This document shows positions 1 through 10,000 of a stretch of DNA of 41,757 nt, piece after piece (position 1 is the first letter of the stretch; every line of letters starts with the position of its first letter). Below the pieces are notes generated by a model. The model made no database searches, had not been told where the DNA came from, and saw only the letters and a list, made by a program, of their open reading frames with translations. Origin of the DNA: Acaryochloris sp. IP29b_bin.148 (lineage in GTDB: Bacteria; Cyanobacteriota; Cyanobacteriia; Thermosynechococcales; Thermosynechococcaceae); contig NZ_JANQOY010000153.1 of NCBI RefSeq assembly GCF_028285565.1, forward strand, positions 1 through 41,757, given 5' to 3'. A program made the translations under genes and the position numbers.

Positions 1-84
1 ATTGCCTATTCGTATCACCCGATGAAGCCTGCTCTGGATCTGACGCCTGAGGAGCTAAAGGCCCTCCCTGCCGCGATTGTTTAG
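1..84 (+). CDS. C-terminal tail of a protein cut by the window edge
   Basis: Frame 1 is open from the first base to a TAG stop at 82-84 and gives 27 residues ending in LDLTPEELKALPAAIV. It has the helix-cap look (LTPEEL) of a real C-terminus. The start lies outside the window and the family cannot be recognised. It could also be a chance open frame. Confidence 0.4.
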   Translation: MAYSYHPMKPALDLTPEELKALPAAIV

Positions 85-102
85 CGTCGAACTCACGTAG
101 AT

Positions 103-246
103 ATAGTATTCCAGGTACTCCTACTTCGAGTACGCGACAAACTTAACTACCGAGATATGGCCGAGTACTTCTTGCTCCGAGGCTTTGTTTTCACTCATAA
201 AACAGTGCGGGATTGGTAAGAAAGATTTCTGCCTCTACCTGCAGTG
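103..246 (+). pseudogene. IS6-family-like transposase remnant
   Basis: Frame 1 from about 103 reads LLLRVRDKLNYRDMAEYF, then LLRGFVFTHKTVRDW, a stop TAA (217-219), then ERFLPLPAV. This matches the N-terminal helix-turn-helix stretch of IS6/IS240-type transposases, which typically read like YRDLAEMMLERG-x-x-V-x-H-x-T-I-x-x-W. No start codon, no DDE catalytic domain and one internal stop are seen, so it is a dead fragment. The family call rests on this short motif only. Confidence 0.6.
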
Positions 247-347
247 ATACCAATTACCCAACTAAATGACCTGTATAGATCGCCAAATGCATTGAAATTT
301 GGTCAATCATTTGGGGCAAACAGTTCATCTCCATACGAAATTGGTAT
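247..347. repeat. Small inverted-repeat element, possible MITE
   Basis: ATACCAATT (247-255) is repeated inverted as AATTGGTAT (339-347), giving an element of about 101 bp. A second perfect inverted repeat, CCAAAT (283-288) and ATTTGG (297-302), lies inside it. The nested palindromes directly after a transposase fragment suggest a non-autonomous element or a repetitive extragenic palindrome. Whether further genomic copies exist cannot be seen here. The rest of 348-450 shows nothing clear. Confidence 0.4.
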
Positions 348-450
348 GAGAATTATCCTGTCTAGGTCGTTAACTATCCTTCGACCTGTCCCCAAATAAC
401 TAATGCATTAGTATTAGTATGGTGAAAATCCTCCCTCACACTGCTGACCA

Positions 451-1755
451 ATGGCAGTCAAAACTAAAACTGGCATCACTCTTACTACCCATCAGCAAGC
501 CGCCCTGGAACAGCTCCATGATTTTTTGGACAGTCCAGAAAGACTGTTTGTCTTAGAAGGCTATGCAGGCACAGGTAAAACCACCCTGTTACAAGCCTTT
601 GTTTCCCAGTTACAAGATCGGGGCGACCGACGTGCCATCGTCTTTAGCGCCTTTACCAACAAAGCCACCAAAGTCCTCAACCAAATGGTGTCCTCCTGGG
701 GACTGAGCATAGAATGCCTCACCTGCTGTCAACTTCTGGGGCTGCGTCCACAGATCGATCCAGAGACAGGAGAGCAGGACTTTGTGCCTGAACACAATGA
801 GGAAAGCTCCTTTGGCAAATTTGCCCTTGTAGTGGTGGATGAATGTTCAATGGTCAACCGCAACCTTTGGGAGCTATTGCAAACCGAGCTGTCTGCCTTT
901 CACCTCACCACCCAGCTCTTGTTTGTGGGCGATGTGGCTCAGCTTCCCCCCATTAATGAACCCGCCTCCCCCACCTTTCTGGAGATTTCCAATAAGGCTC
1001 AACTGACCGAAGTAGTGCGTTATGGCAGCTCGATTGGGGTATTAGCAGAATCCGTCCGTTGTCATTTAGACATCCATCAGCTGCCCACCTTCCATACCGA
1101 TCTCAACGACGATAAAACCGAAGGCACCGTCGTCCTCCGACAGACAGACTGGACGAAACAGCTCCTGCGGGCCTTTACCAGCGAAAAAGGCCAGGACGAT
1201 TCCGACTATGTCCGGGCCTTGGCCTATACCAACCGACGCGTTGCCCATCTTAACCAACAAATTCGCAATGCCATTTTTGGTGCGGATGCCTATCGGTTTG
1301 TCCCTGGTGAACGCCTGATCGCCATGAGTCCCGTCTTTCGGCGTAAGGATGAAATTCTGATGCCCACCTCCTCTGAATGTTGGGTAGAAGATGCCGAAGA
1401 AGATGACTCCTCTGGTTGGCGGGTGTGGCGACTATTTGTGGTCACTGATGCCAACTTCGAAGCAGAAGTTACGGTTTTACATGAGTCTGAGCAACAGCGG
1501 TTTCAACAAGAACTCAGACGTCTAGCAGAAGGCAAACAATGGCAGGATTTTTGGCTGCTTAAACAGCAGCGATTTGCCAACTTAAACTACAGCTACGCCT
1601 TAACGGTGCATAAGTCCCAAGGATCTACCTTTCAGAATGTGTTCGTCGATCTGCCCAATCTGATGCGAAACCGCAATATCAGAGAGCGCAACCAGCTGCT
1701 TTATGTTGCGGTGACCCGTGCGGCCAAGCGGCTGTTTATCTGCCAAGCGCGCTAA
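451..1755 (+). CDS. RecD/Dda-like superfamily 1 DNA helicase
   Basis: This 434-residue protein is an ATP-dependent SF1 helicase of the RecD/Dda type. Walker A is at residues 37-45 (GYAGTGKTT). Walker B is near 127-132 (VVVDEC). Motif III follows as GDVAQLPP near 160. The C-terminal UvrD_C_2-like part carries ALTVHKSQGSTF and LLYVAVTRA, which correspond to motifs V and VI. It is a stand-alone protein without RecB or RecC partners nearby, so a role in DNA repair or recombination, or as a phage-type helicase, is inferred. The ATG at 451 begins shortly before the conserved THQQAALEQL segment. It does not obviously form an operon with its neighbours. The helicase family is certain; the exact role is not. 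Confidence 0.88.
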   Translation: MAVKTKTGITLTTHQQAALEQLHDFLDSPERLFVLEGYAGTGKTTLLQAFVSQLQDRGDRRAIVFSAFTNKATKVLNQMVSSWGLSIECLTCCQLLGLRPQIDPETGEQDFVPEHNEESSFGKFALVVVDECSMVNRNLWELLQTELSAFHLTTQLLFVGDVAQLPPINEPASPTFLEISNKAQLTEVVRYGSSIGVLAESVRCHLDIHQLPTFHTDLNDDKTEGTVVLRQTDWTKQLLRAFTSEKGQDDSDYVRALAYTNRRVAHLNQQIRNAIFGADAYRFVPGERLIAMSPVFRRKDEILMPTSSECWVEDAEEDDSSGWRVWRLFVVTDANFEAEVTVLHESEQQRFQQELRRLAEGKQWQDFWLLKQQRFANLNYSYALTVHKSQGSTFQNVFVDLPNLMRNRNIRERNQLLYVAVTRAAKRLFICQAR

Positions 1756-1839
1756 TGGGCTGACCGGCAATGTCGAATCCAAAATTCAATAGCTGCTAGG
1801 CTATGCTGATGAACCGGGCTGCACGCGTCAGGAAAGGGT

Positions 1840-2661
1840 ATGGATCGAAAGAATCAACGTAGAACTTCATTCCGGCAACGGGTATTTGAAATTTTAGAAG
1901 TGGCTGATGTTGGCGATCGCGCTAGCCAACTCTTTGATATCAGCCTCCTCGTACTGATTCTAGCCAACCTGGCTGTCATTACCCTAGAAACGGTTGATGG
2001 GCTGACCGCACAGTATCAGGTTTACTTTGAAGTATGTGAAACCGTCAGTATCACGATTTTTACGATTGAATACCTATTGCGAATCTGGTCTTGTACCGCA
2101 GCCCCAGAGTTTCGCCACCCTCTACTAGGACGGCTCAAATTTCTGTTTACCCCCTTAGCCTTAATTGATTTGACGGCCCTGGCTCCGTTTTATCTGCCCT
2201 TATTGATTCCTATCGATATTCGCTTTATTCGCGTTGTTCGACTACTGAGAGTGCTGCGGTTGTTTAAGCTTAGCCGATACTTTCAGTCCTTTCAGGTGTT
2301 AGGTAATATTCTCAAATCCAAACGAGATGAGTTGCTGGTCACCTTGGTCGGTGTTTTGGGACTGTTGTGGCTGGCCTCAACCTTAATGTATTTCATTGAA
2401 CATGATGCCCAGCCAGAAGCCTTCGCCAGTATCCCCGCCACGATGTGGTGGGGAGTTGCAACCCTAACCACCGTAGGCTATGGGGATATCTATCCAGTTA
2501 CCACCGCAGGCCGAATTCTCGGGAGTTTTATTTCTATTCTGGGAATTGGGTTATTCGCCTTGCCCACAGGGATTTTAGCCTCTGGATTTACGGAAGAATT
2601 AGAACGGCGCAAGTCCAAACTGCCCCAAAATACCTGTCCACATTGCGGAAAAAGTTTGTAA
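1840..2661 (+). CDS. Voltage-gated potassium channel, six transmembrane helices
   Basis: This 273-residue membrane protein is an ion_trans family K+ channel subunit, expected to act as a tetramer in the inner membrane. An S1 helix lies around residues 34-52. An arginine-rich S4 (RFIRVVRLLRVLRLFK, about 128-143) forms the voltage sensor. The selectivity filter TTVGYGD is at 210-216, between S5 and S6. The C-terminus after S6 is short and ends in a single CPHCGKSL knuckle with only two cysteines, so metal binding would need a partner subunit. No RCK/TrkA-N domain is present. GGAAAGG just upstream of the ATG at 1840 is the likely ribosome binding site. The gene converges on the NRPS gene with a 27-bp gap. 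Confidence 0.92.
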   Translation: MDRKNQRRTSFRQRVFEILEVADVGDRASQLFDISLLVLILANLAVITLETVDGLTAQYQVYFEVCETVSITIFTIEYLLRIWSCTAAPEFRHPLLGRLKFLFTPLALIDLTALAPFYLPLLIPIDIRFIRVVRLLRVLRLFKLSRYFQSFQVLGNILKSKRDELLVTLVGVLGLLWLASTLMYFIEHDAQPEAFASIPATMWWGVATLTTVGYGDIYPVTTAGRILGSFISILGIGLFALPTGILASGFTEELERRKSKLPQNTCPHCGKSL

Positions 2662-2688
2662 TCGTCCTTCTACTTCCAGTAGCCCAGT

Positions 2689-5600
2689 TTAACTCGCATG
2701 AGTATGATTGATGGCCTTGTTGATACAGGCTTGCATACCTTCTGCAAGCATAGGTGATTTTACGAGATCGGCGTGATAGCCTGGCACTGAATAAATCTCT
2801 ACCCCATCCTGAGCAATGCTACCCCAACCCATCTGAGGATCAACATAAAAACCAGGAAGTTGTTCATGGGCTTTGAAGATCGTAATAGTACCAGGGTAAG
2901 GTTTACATTCGTAATCTATCCAAGCCTTGTAGTGGGAAGCTTTCAGCTTCTCGGCAACCTCTGAAAAAGAACCGCCTCGTCCCAATACTTCAACTTCTGG
3001 CGCAGCATAAGCTAATTGAGAGCGCCTTAACACCCATAAATGAAAATGATGGACCCAGCCTTCCAGCTTATTCATTTCGCGGGGAAGCACTTTGATGGAA
3101 TTACTAATATCCTCTTCAAAGGGGAGATTCACCACTTCTTCACTCGCTTGCTCAGAGCTTTTTTTCTTAAGAAGCTTTTGGAATTCTTGGATGGCATCAC
3201 GTACTAAGGCTGTTGGCCCAACCTGCATTCGTTTATTGATAAATCGGGGGAGGGTATAGTTCAGTACGTACTTCAGGACAGAAAAGAATCTAGGAATGGG
3301 GTCAAGCACTTTACCCTCATTATCAGGGCCAGAAGTGTCAAACATCGCGACCAGTGCAACTTTATGACCCTGGGCATGGAGTTGTTGAGCCATTTCTAAA
3401 GCAATCACGCCACCAGATGAGACCCCTGATAGAAAATAAGGACCTTCAGGCTGAACAGTTTGGAGATGCCGAATATAGTCTGCAGCCATCTCCTCATAAC
3501 TGCCATGAAGAACGGTGGATCCATCTAACCCCTGGGCTTGAATGCCATACACAGGATAATCTGATCCTAGATGCTTTGCTAAGTCATGGTAAATCAACAC
3601 ATTAAAGCCTCCACCATGAATGCAAAACAAAGGAGGCTTAGTCCCGTTTGTATGAATAGGTACTAAAGAAGACCAAATTGTAGAATCTTCATCTTGACAA
3701 ATCGTATGGGCAAGTTGTTCTATCGTTGGATTTTGCAAAAGAGAAGAGAGAGGCAAACTTACACTTAACTTCTGCTCTATTTCCTGAAATAGACTCACAG
3801 CTAGGAGTGAATTCCCACCTAAATCGAAAAAATTATCATGAATACCAATCTCTTTTATTCGAAGCACATTACACCAGATTTTAGCTAGCTGTTGCTCCGT
3901 TTCACTACGAGGAGCTACAAAAGTTTCTTCTTGCTCAACACGCGAAAAATCAGGTGCGGGTAAAGAGCGTCGATCTACTTTGCCATTCGGCGTAAGGGGT
4001 AATACCTCAAGCATGACAAAAGCAGAAGGAACCATGTAAATAGGTAATCGTTCCTTGAGGTAACGACGTATATCCTTCGTGCTCAATTGTTTTGGGTCAG
4101 CAGCGAGATAAGCCACTAGGCGCTTGTCACCAGGCTGATCCTCATGAGCTAAAATTACTGCTTCTCTTATATCTGGATGTTGCTCCAACGCTGATTCAAT
4201 TTCCCCAAGTTCAATCCGAAACCCTCGGATTTTTATTTGGTCATCTCCACGACCGAGGAACATGATATTTCCATCGGGTCGATAGTAAACTAGGTCCCCT
4301 GTTTTATACAGCTTTGCCTCCGAGTCATGACTGAAGGGATGAGGGATAAATTTCTCATCTGATAGCGCTGGGCGATTGAGATACCCGCGTGCAACGCCTG
4401 CCCCTCCAATATGGAGTTCTCCTGGAACACCGATGGGAACGGGTTGTAACTGCTGATCCAGAACATAAATCTGAACATTATCAATGGGACGACCGATAGG
4501 AATTTCGGTCATACGACTATCGCTCTCTAGCTCAATACCTGGCTCATAGGCTGTAGCCGTTACAGAGGTTTCAGTGGGGCCATAGGTGTTCAACCAACGA
4601 CAGCGATCTCCAACCCGTTTTACCCATGTTTGGTAGATAGCTCTTGAAGCTTTTTCCCCTCCAACAACCACTAGGCGAACGGTTTGAGGTAGATCAAGTT
4701 GTAACTGTTGCATCCCATTCACTAACTCATGCCAAAAGGCTGTTGGAAAGTTAAGGATGGTGATCTGTTCTTGGAGAACAAACTTTAAGAACTCTGGGAT
4801 AGACGATAAAATCTCTTCTGGACGCAAAATAATCGTTGCACCCCTTAGCCAGGTGGGAAAGAGCTCCTCAACAGCAATATCGAAGCTAATAGATGCAAAT
4901 TGAAGAACGCGGTCATTTTCCGTTAGTCCAAATTGCTTAGCCATTGCCAAGTTATGATTCACTAACCCCTTATGAGGAATCATGACTCCTTTTGGTTTTC
5001 CTGTAGAACCAGAAGTATAAATAATATAGGCAAGATTTTCCGATGATACGGTGTGAGAGAGTGGTGAGATACTTTGCTCCGAAATTAAAGGCCAATCTTC
5101 GTCAAGGCAAATAACTTGAGCATTATGAGAAGGTAAAGTCTCCAGGAGATGTTTTTGCGTGAGGATAATAGGGGCTTGAGAATCCTCGATCATAAATGCT
5201 AGACGTTCACTAGGATATTTGGGGTCTAAAGGTAAATAAGCACCTCCAGCCTTAAAAATACCTAAAAACCCTATGGCCATCTCTAAAGAGCGCTCAACAC
5301 AAATACCAACGATTTGATCAGTATCAATGCCGCGATGTCGGAGATAATGCGCCAGTTGGTTGGCTCTACTATTCAGTTCTTGATAGGTTAACTGCCGATC
5401 TCGATGAATAACAGCAATTGCATCGGGGGTTTGCAGTGCCTGGCGCTCGAACAGCTGATGATAGCATTCCTGTTGAGCATCAGCTGTTTGAGTTTGGTTC
5501 CACTCTACTAAAAGCTTATCTTTTTGCTGTTGGGGCAAGAGAGATAGATTCGCAATATTCTCGCAAGGATCAGCAATAATACCCGTTAGCAAAGTCTGAA

Positions 5601-6975
5601 AATTCTCTGACAGTCGAGTGATTGTAGAATGAACAAACAAGTCTGTTTTATAGTTAAAAACAGAAATCAATTCATCCTCAGTTTCAAAAATCTCTAAATC
5701 TAAGTCGAATTGGCCTACTTGTTGTTCGATATGAAAAGACTCTAGTTTAAGTCCAGCCCATTCAATCTGGGTGATCTTATCATTCGGAATAAGCAGTGAA
5801 GTGACTTCCCCAATGTTTTGAGGTTTTAAATAATTAAACAGTACTTGGAAAATAGGTGAACTACTCAGATCCCGATCAGGGCGTAACCGTTCAACTAAAA
5901 ATGGGAAGGGACAATCTTGATGATCTAACGAATTCAGGACGTTCGTGCGAACATTAGCTAGAAAATCCGTAAACCTAGGATTATTGCCAAGGAATCCACG
6001 TATAACGATAGGATTAACAAAGTCTCCAACCGTTTTTGAAAACTCGATCTGATTTCGCCCTAATGTTGGTGTTCCAATCAAGATGTCTTCTTGACCTGTA
6101 TAACGGTATAGAAGAACCTGGAAAGCCGCAACAAGTAGTGTATAGAGCGTTACCCCTTCACTCTGTGCTAACTCTTTGAGTTTTGAAGTTAGTTCTTTAT
6201 TGATTTTAAATAGATGTGATGATCCTTCATAGGTCAGTAAAGTAGGGCGTGGATAGTCCGTTGGCAGATTTAAGATGGGCAAGTTGCCAGCGAGTTGTTG
6301 TTGCCAATACTGCCAAAGTTCCTCTCCTTCAGGCCCTGACAACATGTTACTTTGCCAACCTGCATAATCACTGTATTGCTGGCTCAGCTCAGGTAGTGTC
6401 GAAGGTGTATTGTTAACTTCGGCAAGATAAAAAGCTTTTAATTCATTCAGGATCAGCCAGTGAGACCATCCATCATAAGCAATATGGTGAATTGTAACTA
6501 AAAGAATATGGTCTTGTGCTGAACTCGAAAATAGATTAACGCGAATAACTGGCCCGTTCTTCAAATCAAAAGGCTGGCGGTAAGATTCAATTACCTGCTG
6601 ATTTAATTGATCAAAGGTCCAGCTAGAGCTATCGATTTTCTCAAAGCTAACTTGCTGTTTTTTATGGACAATCTGAATGGCTTCACCATTCTCGGTCGCA
6701 TAAGTTGTTCGTAAAATGGCATGACGATCGATCAGACACTGAAATGCTCGTTCTAACGCAAAAGTATCCACATCAGAGCAAATGCGAGCAGAAAAAGCGA
6801 GATTATAAGCTGCGCTTGAAGTATCACTTTGGTATAAATACCAAAGTGATTTTTGATTGTAAGATAATGGGTAAGTTTGATTCTCTTGGTTGACTTTGTC
6901 CCGAAGCAGTTTGGCTAATAGTGCGCGTTTTTCTGCAGTCGAAAGGCTCGCTTTTGATTCAGACAGATGAGTCAT
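2689..6975 (-). CDS. Nonribosomal peptide synthetase, C-A-PCP-TE
   Basis: A terminal NRPS module of 1428 residues. The condensation domain (about 35-480) has the active motif HHIAYDG at 163-169. The adenylation domain (about 510-1010) shows YTSGSTGKPKG (653-663), NTYGPTET (796-803), YKTGDL (890-895) and NGKVDRRSLP (997-1006). The carrier protein phosphopantetheine serine is S1056 in DLGGNSLL. The thioesterase (about 1110-1428) has GVSSG with nucleophile S1186. By hand alignment to GrsA the specificity positions 235/236/239/278/299/301/322/330/331 read D-I-E-N-V-V-T-V-T; I cannot assign a substrate. The N-terminus (AEKRALLAKLL) looks like a docking helix. It follows the PKS gene by 26 bp and is last in the operon, so it should add one amino acid and release the chain. 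Confidence 0.95.
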   Translation of the reverse strand: MTHLSESKASLSTAEKRALLAKLLRDKVNQENQTYPLSYNQKSLWYLYQSDTSSAAYNLAFSARICSDVDTFALERAFQCLIDRHAILRTTYATENGEAIQIVHKKQQVSFEKIDSSSWTFDQLNQQVIESYRQPFDLKNGPVIRVNLFSSSAQDHILLVTIHHIAYDGWSHWLILNELKAFYLAEVNNTPSTLPELSQQYSDYAGWQSNMLSGPEGEELWQYWQQQLAGNLPILNLPTDYPRPTLLTYEGSSHLFKINKELTSKLKELAQSEGVTLYTLLVAAFQVLLYRYTGQEDILIGTPTLGRNQIEFSKTVGDFVNPIVIRGFLGNNPRFTDFLANVRTNVLNSLDHQDCPFPFLVERLRPDRDLSSSPIFQVLFNYLKPQNIGEVTSLLIPNDKITQIEWAGLKLESFHIEQQVGQFDLDLEIFETEDELISVFNYKTDLFVHSTITRLSENFQTLLTGIIADPCENIANLSLLPQQQKDKLLVEWNQTQTADAQQECYHQLFERQALQTPDAIAVIHRDRQLTYQELNSRANQLAHYLRHRGIDTDQIVGICVERSLEMAIGFLGIFKAGGAYLPLDPKYPSERLAFMIEDSQAPIILTQKHLLETLPSHNAQVICLDEDWPLISEQSISPLSHTVSSENLAYIIYTSGSTGKPKGVMIPHKGLVNHNLAMAKQFGLTENDRVLQFASISFDIAVEELFPTWLRGATIILRPEEILSSIPEFLKFVLQEQITILNFPTAFWHELVNGMQQLQLDLPQTVRLVVVGGEKASRAIYQTWVKRVGDRCRWLNTYGPTETSVTATAYEPGIELESDSRMTEIPIGRPIDNVQIYVLDQQLQPVPIGVPGELHIGGAGVARGYLNRPALSDEKFIPHPFSHDSEAKLYKTGDLVYYRPDGNIMFLGRGDDQIKIRGFRIELGEIESALEQHPDIREAVILAHEDQPGDKRLVAYLAADPKQLSTKDIRRYLKERLPIYMVPSAFVMLEVLPLTPNGKVDRRSLPAPDFSRVEQEETFVAPRSETEQQLAKIWCNVLRIKEIGIHDNFFDLGGNSLLAVSLFQEIEQKLSVSLPLSSLLQNPTIEQLAHTICQDEDSTIWSSLVPIHTNGTKPPLFCIHGGGFNVLIYHDLAKHLGSDYPVYGIQAQGLDGSTVLHGSYEEMAADYIRHLQTVQPEGPYFLSGVSSGGVIALEMAQQLHAQGHKVALVAMFDTSGPDNEGKVLDPIPRFFSVLKYVLNYTLPRFINKRMQVGPTALVRDAIQEFQKLLKKKSSEQASEEVVNLPFEEDISNSIKVLPREMNKLEGWVHHFHLWVLRRSQLAYAAPEVEVLGRGGSFSEVAEKLKASHYKAWIDYECKPYPGTITIFKAHEQLPGFYVDPQMGWGSIAQDGVEIYSVPGYHADLVKSPMLAEGMQACINKAINHTHAS

Positions 6976-7001
6976 GGCTTAAGGATATAAATTGAGTTCT
7001 T

Positions 7002-10000
7002 CTACAAATGATTATCTTGAGAAAGCATAGAGTTAAGTAAAGAATCAACTTCATCATCTGCAAGTTGCTCTAGGTTCTCCAATGCTTGTTCTGCCTCAGA
7101 TTTATGGCTCGTCTGATTCTGGTGGTCAAGTTTATCTCTGGACTGATCTGGCTCAGATAGACTTTCTGCTGGAGCAGATACCTCTCGCAATTGCATTTCT
7201 GCCTGTGCTGTCAGACCATTAACCGTCAGTCCTTCCATAAATTGGACCATGGGTATATTGACCCCCATATTCCCTTTTAAGGTATTTCTTAATTGAATTG
7301 CCATCATTGAATCAAGGCCAAGATTTATCAATGATGATTCTTTATCTAGTTTGGAAGATTCAATCCCTAATAGTTTCGCAACTTCAGTGTGAATGTAGAT
7401 TCCTAGCATTCGAGGAAGCTCTGTAGGGGAAGCGGACATTACATCCTGAACTGAAAGTGTTTCTGCGTGCTCCTGCATATTTTGCTGGGTTAGCTCAGAA
7501 AGAAAACCAGGAATTTTGCCGCTAGAAAAGTGTTGTTGGATAAATTTGGGCCAATCTAAGGAGCAGAACCCCATCTGGCAAGTAGACGTCTGACTTAATA
7601 GATCTGCTAACGCTTGCACTCCAATGTCTGGAGGAATTGTGTTGAACCCTAGTTTGTCTAGAAGGTCTTGGTCATGAGACTTGAGTGCTGTTGCCATACC
7701 AACATCTGCCCAAGGTCCCCAGTTAATACTCAAACTCGGCAACTCCAGCCCCTGTCGATAATGAGCTAAAGCGTCTAAGAAAGTATTGGCCGCACCATAA
7801 CTTCCTTTGCCGACGGCCCCAAGTACCGAAGCAATTGAAGAAAAACACACAAAGAAATCTAAAGGTATATCTTTCGATAGGGTATGAAGTGCCCAAGCCC
7901 CTCTTACTTTGGGCGCTGTGACTTGGGTGAATCGTTCCCAATCTTGCTGGAGTAATACTCCATCATCCTGAATCCCTGCAGTATGAACAATGCCTCGCAA
8001 AGCTGGCATAGATGTCTTCATCGTTGTGAAGACCTGAGCTAGCTCCGTTTCTTGCGTAACATCTGCTTGAATCACCTTCACTGTAGTTCCTAATTCTTCG
8101 AGAGCTGCAACACTTTCCTTTGCTTTGTCCGAAGGACCTTTTCGTCCAAGAAGCACTAAATGTCGGGCACCTTGATCAACCATCCAGCGGGCAACCTTAA
8201 GCCCTAAAGCCCCTAAACCACCTGTAATCAAATAAGTACTGTTGCCATCCAAGGGGCTAGTATTTTGCTCAGGCTGGTGATGGCGAACCAGTCGAGGCAC
8301 ATAACGCTGGCCATTTCGATGGGCCACATATTCCTCTTCATCTGGATGCAAAATCTCTGCTAATACAGCTTCAATTTCTGCTGTTGCCACGTTCTGTGAT
8401 GGGGGGGATGAGTCTGAGGACACATCAAATATGCCCCCCCAGATTTCTGGATGCTCTAAAGCAATGGTTTTGCACAGTCCCCACACAGGGGCTTGTGCAA
8501 CAGCTATTTGCTGATTACCTACGACGGGCACCGCATTCTGGGTCATCAGCCAAAGCTTAGGTGTTGCTTTACTATTCTGTTGGTTAAGGGCTTGAACCAA
8601 ATGCAGTATGCTGCCACAACTGTGGGATTGAGCTTGATCCAAGGCAGCACTATCTAGAACCTCATTTGTGGCAGCATCAATACTCCACAAATGAATAATG
8701 CCTTGTAGTGGTTTTCCGTGGTGCGTTCTAGCAACTTCTTGCAGTAGCTGCCCAAAATGGGTAGGTCGAGTGGGATTAATCCCCCATGTATTTTGATCGA
8801 TACTTTGATAAGTATCTGTAGGAACGACAAAAATACACTGTTGTCCGAAGCTATCTAAACGACTGGCTAAAGCGGAACTGATGCCACCCTGGTCAGAAAA
8901 AATAAGCCAACTCCCTGGTGACTGTTGGTGAGTCGTGGACTTAGGTAACTGAAGTTGGCGTGGCTTGGGTTGCCACTGGACCTGATAGAACCAATCTTGC
9001 GTTGAGGGGGACTGTTGATGCTGTGCAGCTAGTACTTCTAGCACTTTGGGCAATAAGGTCATTTCCTCAGTCGAGAATTGACCGGCTTGGGCTAATAACC
9101 GTGTCAATTGCTCAGAAAATTTCTCTGCTTGGGTGAGGGGTTGGTCCGTAGTTTGTATTTCCCCTACATCCAATAACTTGGATATCAAAGCCTGGACATT
9201 ACTTTCTGAAAGTGAAGCGGATTGAGAGGTGGGTTCAACCCAGTGTCTTTGTTGGTCGAAGGGATAGGTGGGGAGGGGGATACGATATCGTTTTTCCTCG
9301 CGGTAAAAGCTAGACCAGTCAACGTCAACTCCTGCTAACCAAAGTTCTCCTAAGGTCTTAAGCTGAAACGCCACATCTGACATTTCTTCCTTCGGATGAC
9401 GAACAGAAGACAGAATAAATCGTCCTGCAGCATCAGGTTGCTGCTTGGCTAAAGACTTTAATGTTTGTCCTGGACCAACTTCTAATAAGATTCGATCTGG
9501 ATCTTGGAGTAATTCTTGAACCCCTCCAGAAAACCGCACCGCTTGTCGTAGATGTTGAGCCCAATAGGACGGATCGGTTGCCTCTGCTGCTGAAATCCAT
9601 GTTCCCGTCACATTGGAAATATAGGGAATCTGGGGGGGATTTAAGGCAACTTTACCCACCTGCGCAGTAAACCCATCTAGGATAGGATCCATCATCTGGG
9701 AGTGGAATGCATGGGAGGTATGGAGGCGTCGGCAATCGATTTCCTGTTGGTGTAATCTTTGCTCTAAGGCATCAATGGCTTCGTTGGGACCGGACACTGC
9801 AGAAATGGATGGCGCGTTGTTAGCAGCCAAGGACAGTTCAGACGTTAGTAGAGAACGAACCTCTTGCTCAGGCAGAAATACTGCTAGAAGTGACCCTGAT
9901 GGCAAAGCTTGCATCATTTTGCCTCTAGCCGCCACCAAGGCTAAGGCATCTTCTAGAGTAAAGACACCGGCAATACAAGCGGCTACGTATTCACCAATAC

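Noticed and set aside
2445-2711. 88-codon plus-strand frame overlapping the end of the K+ channel gene
   Set aside because: It is the +1 shadow of the channel gene, whose filter and S6 are plainly in the other frame.
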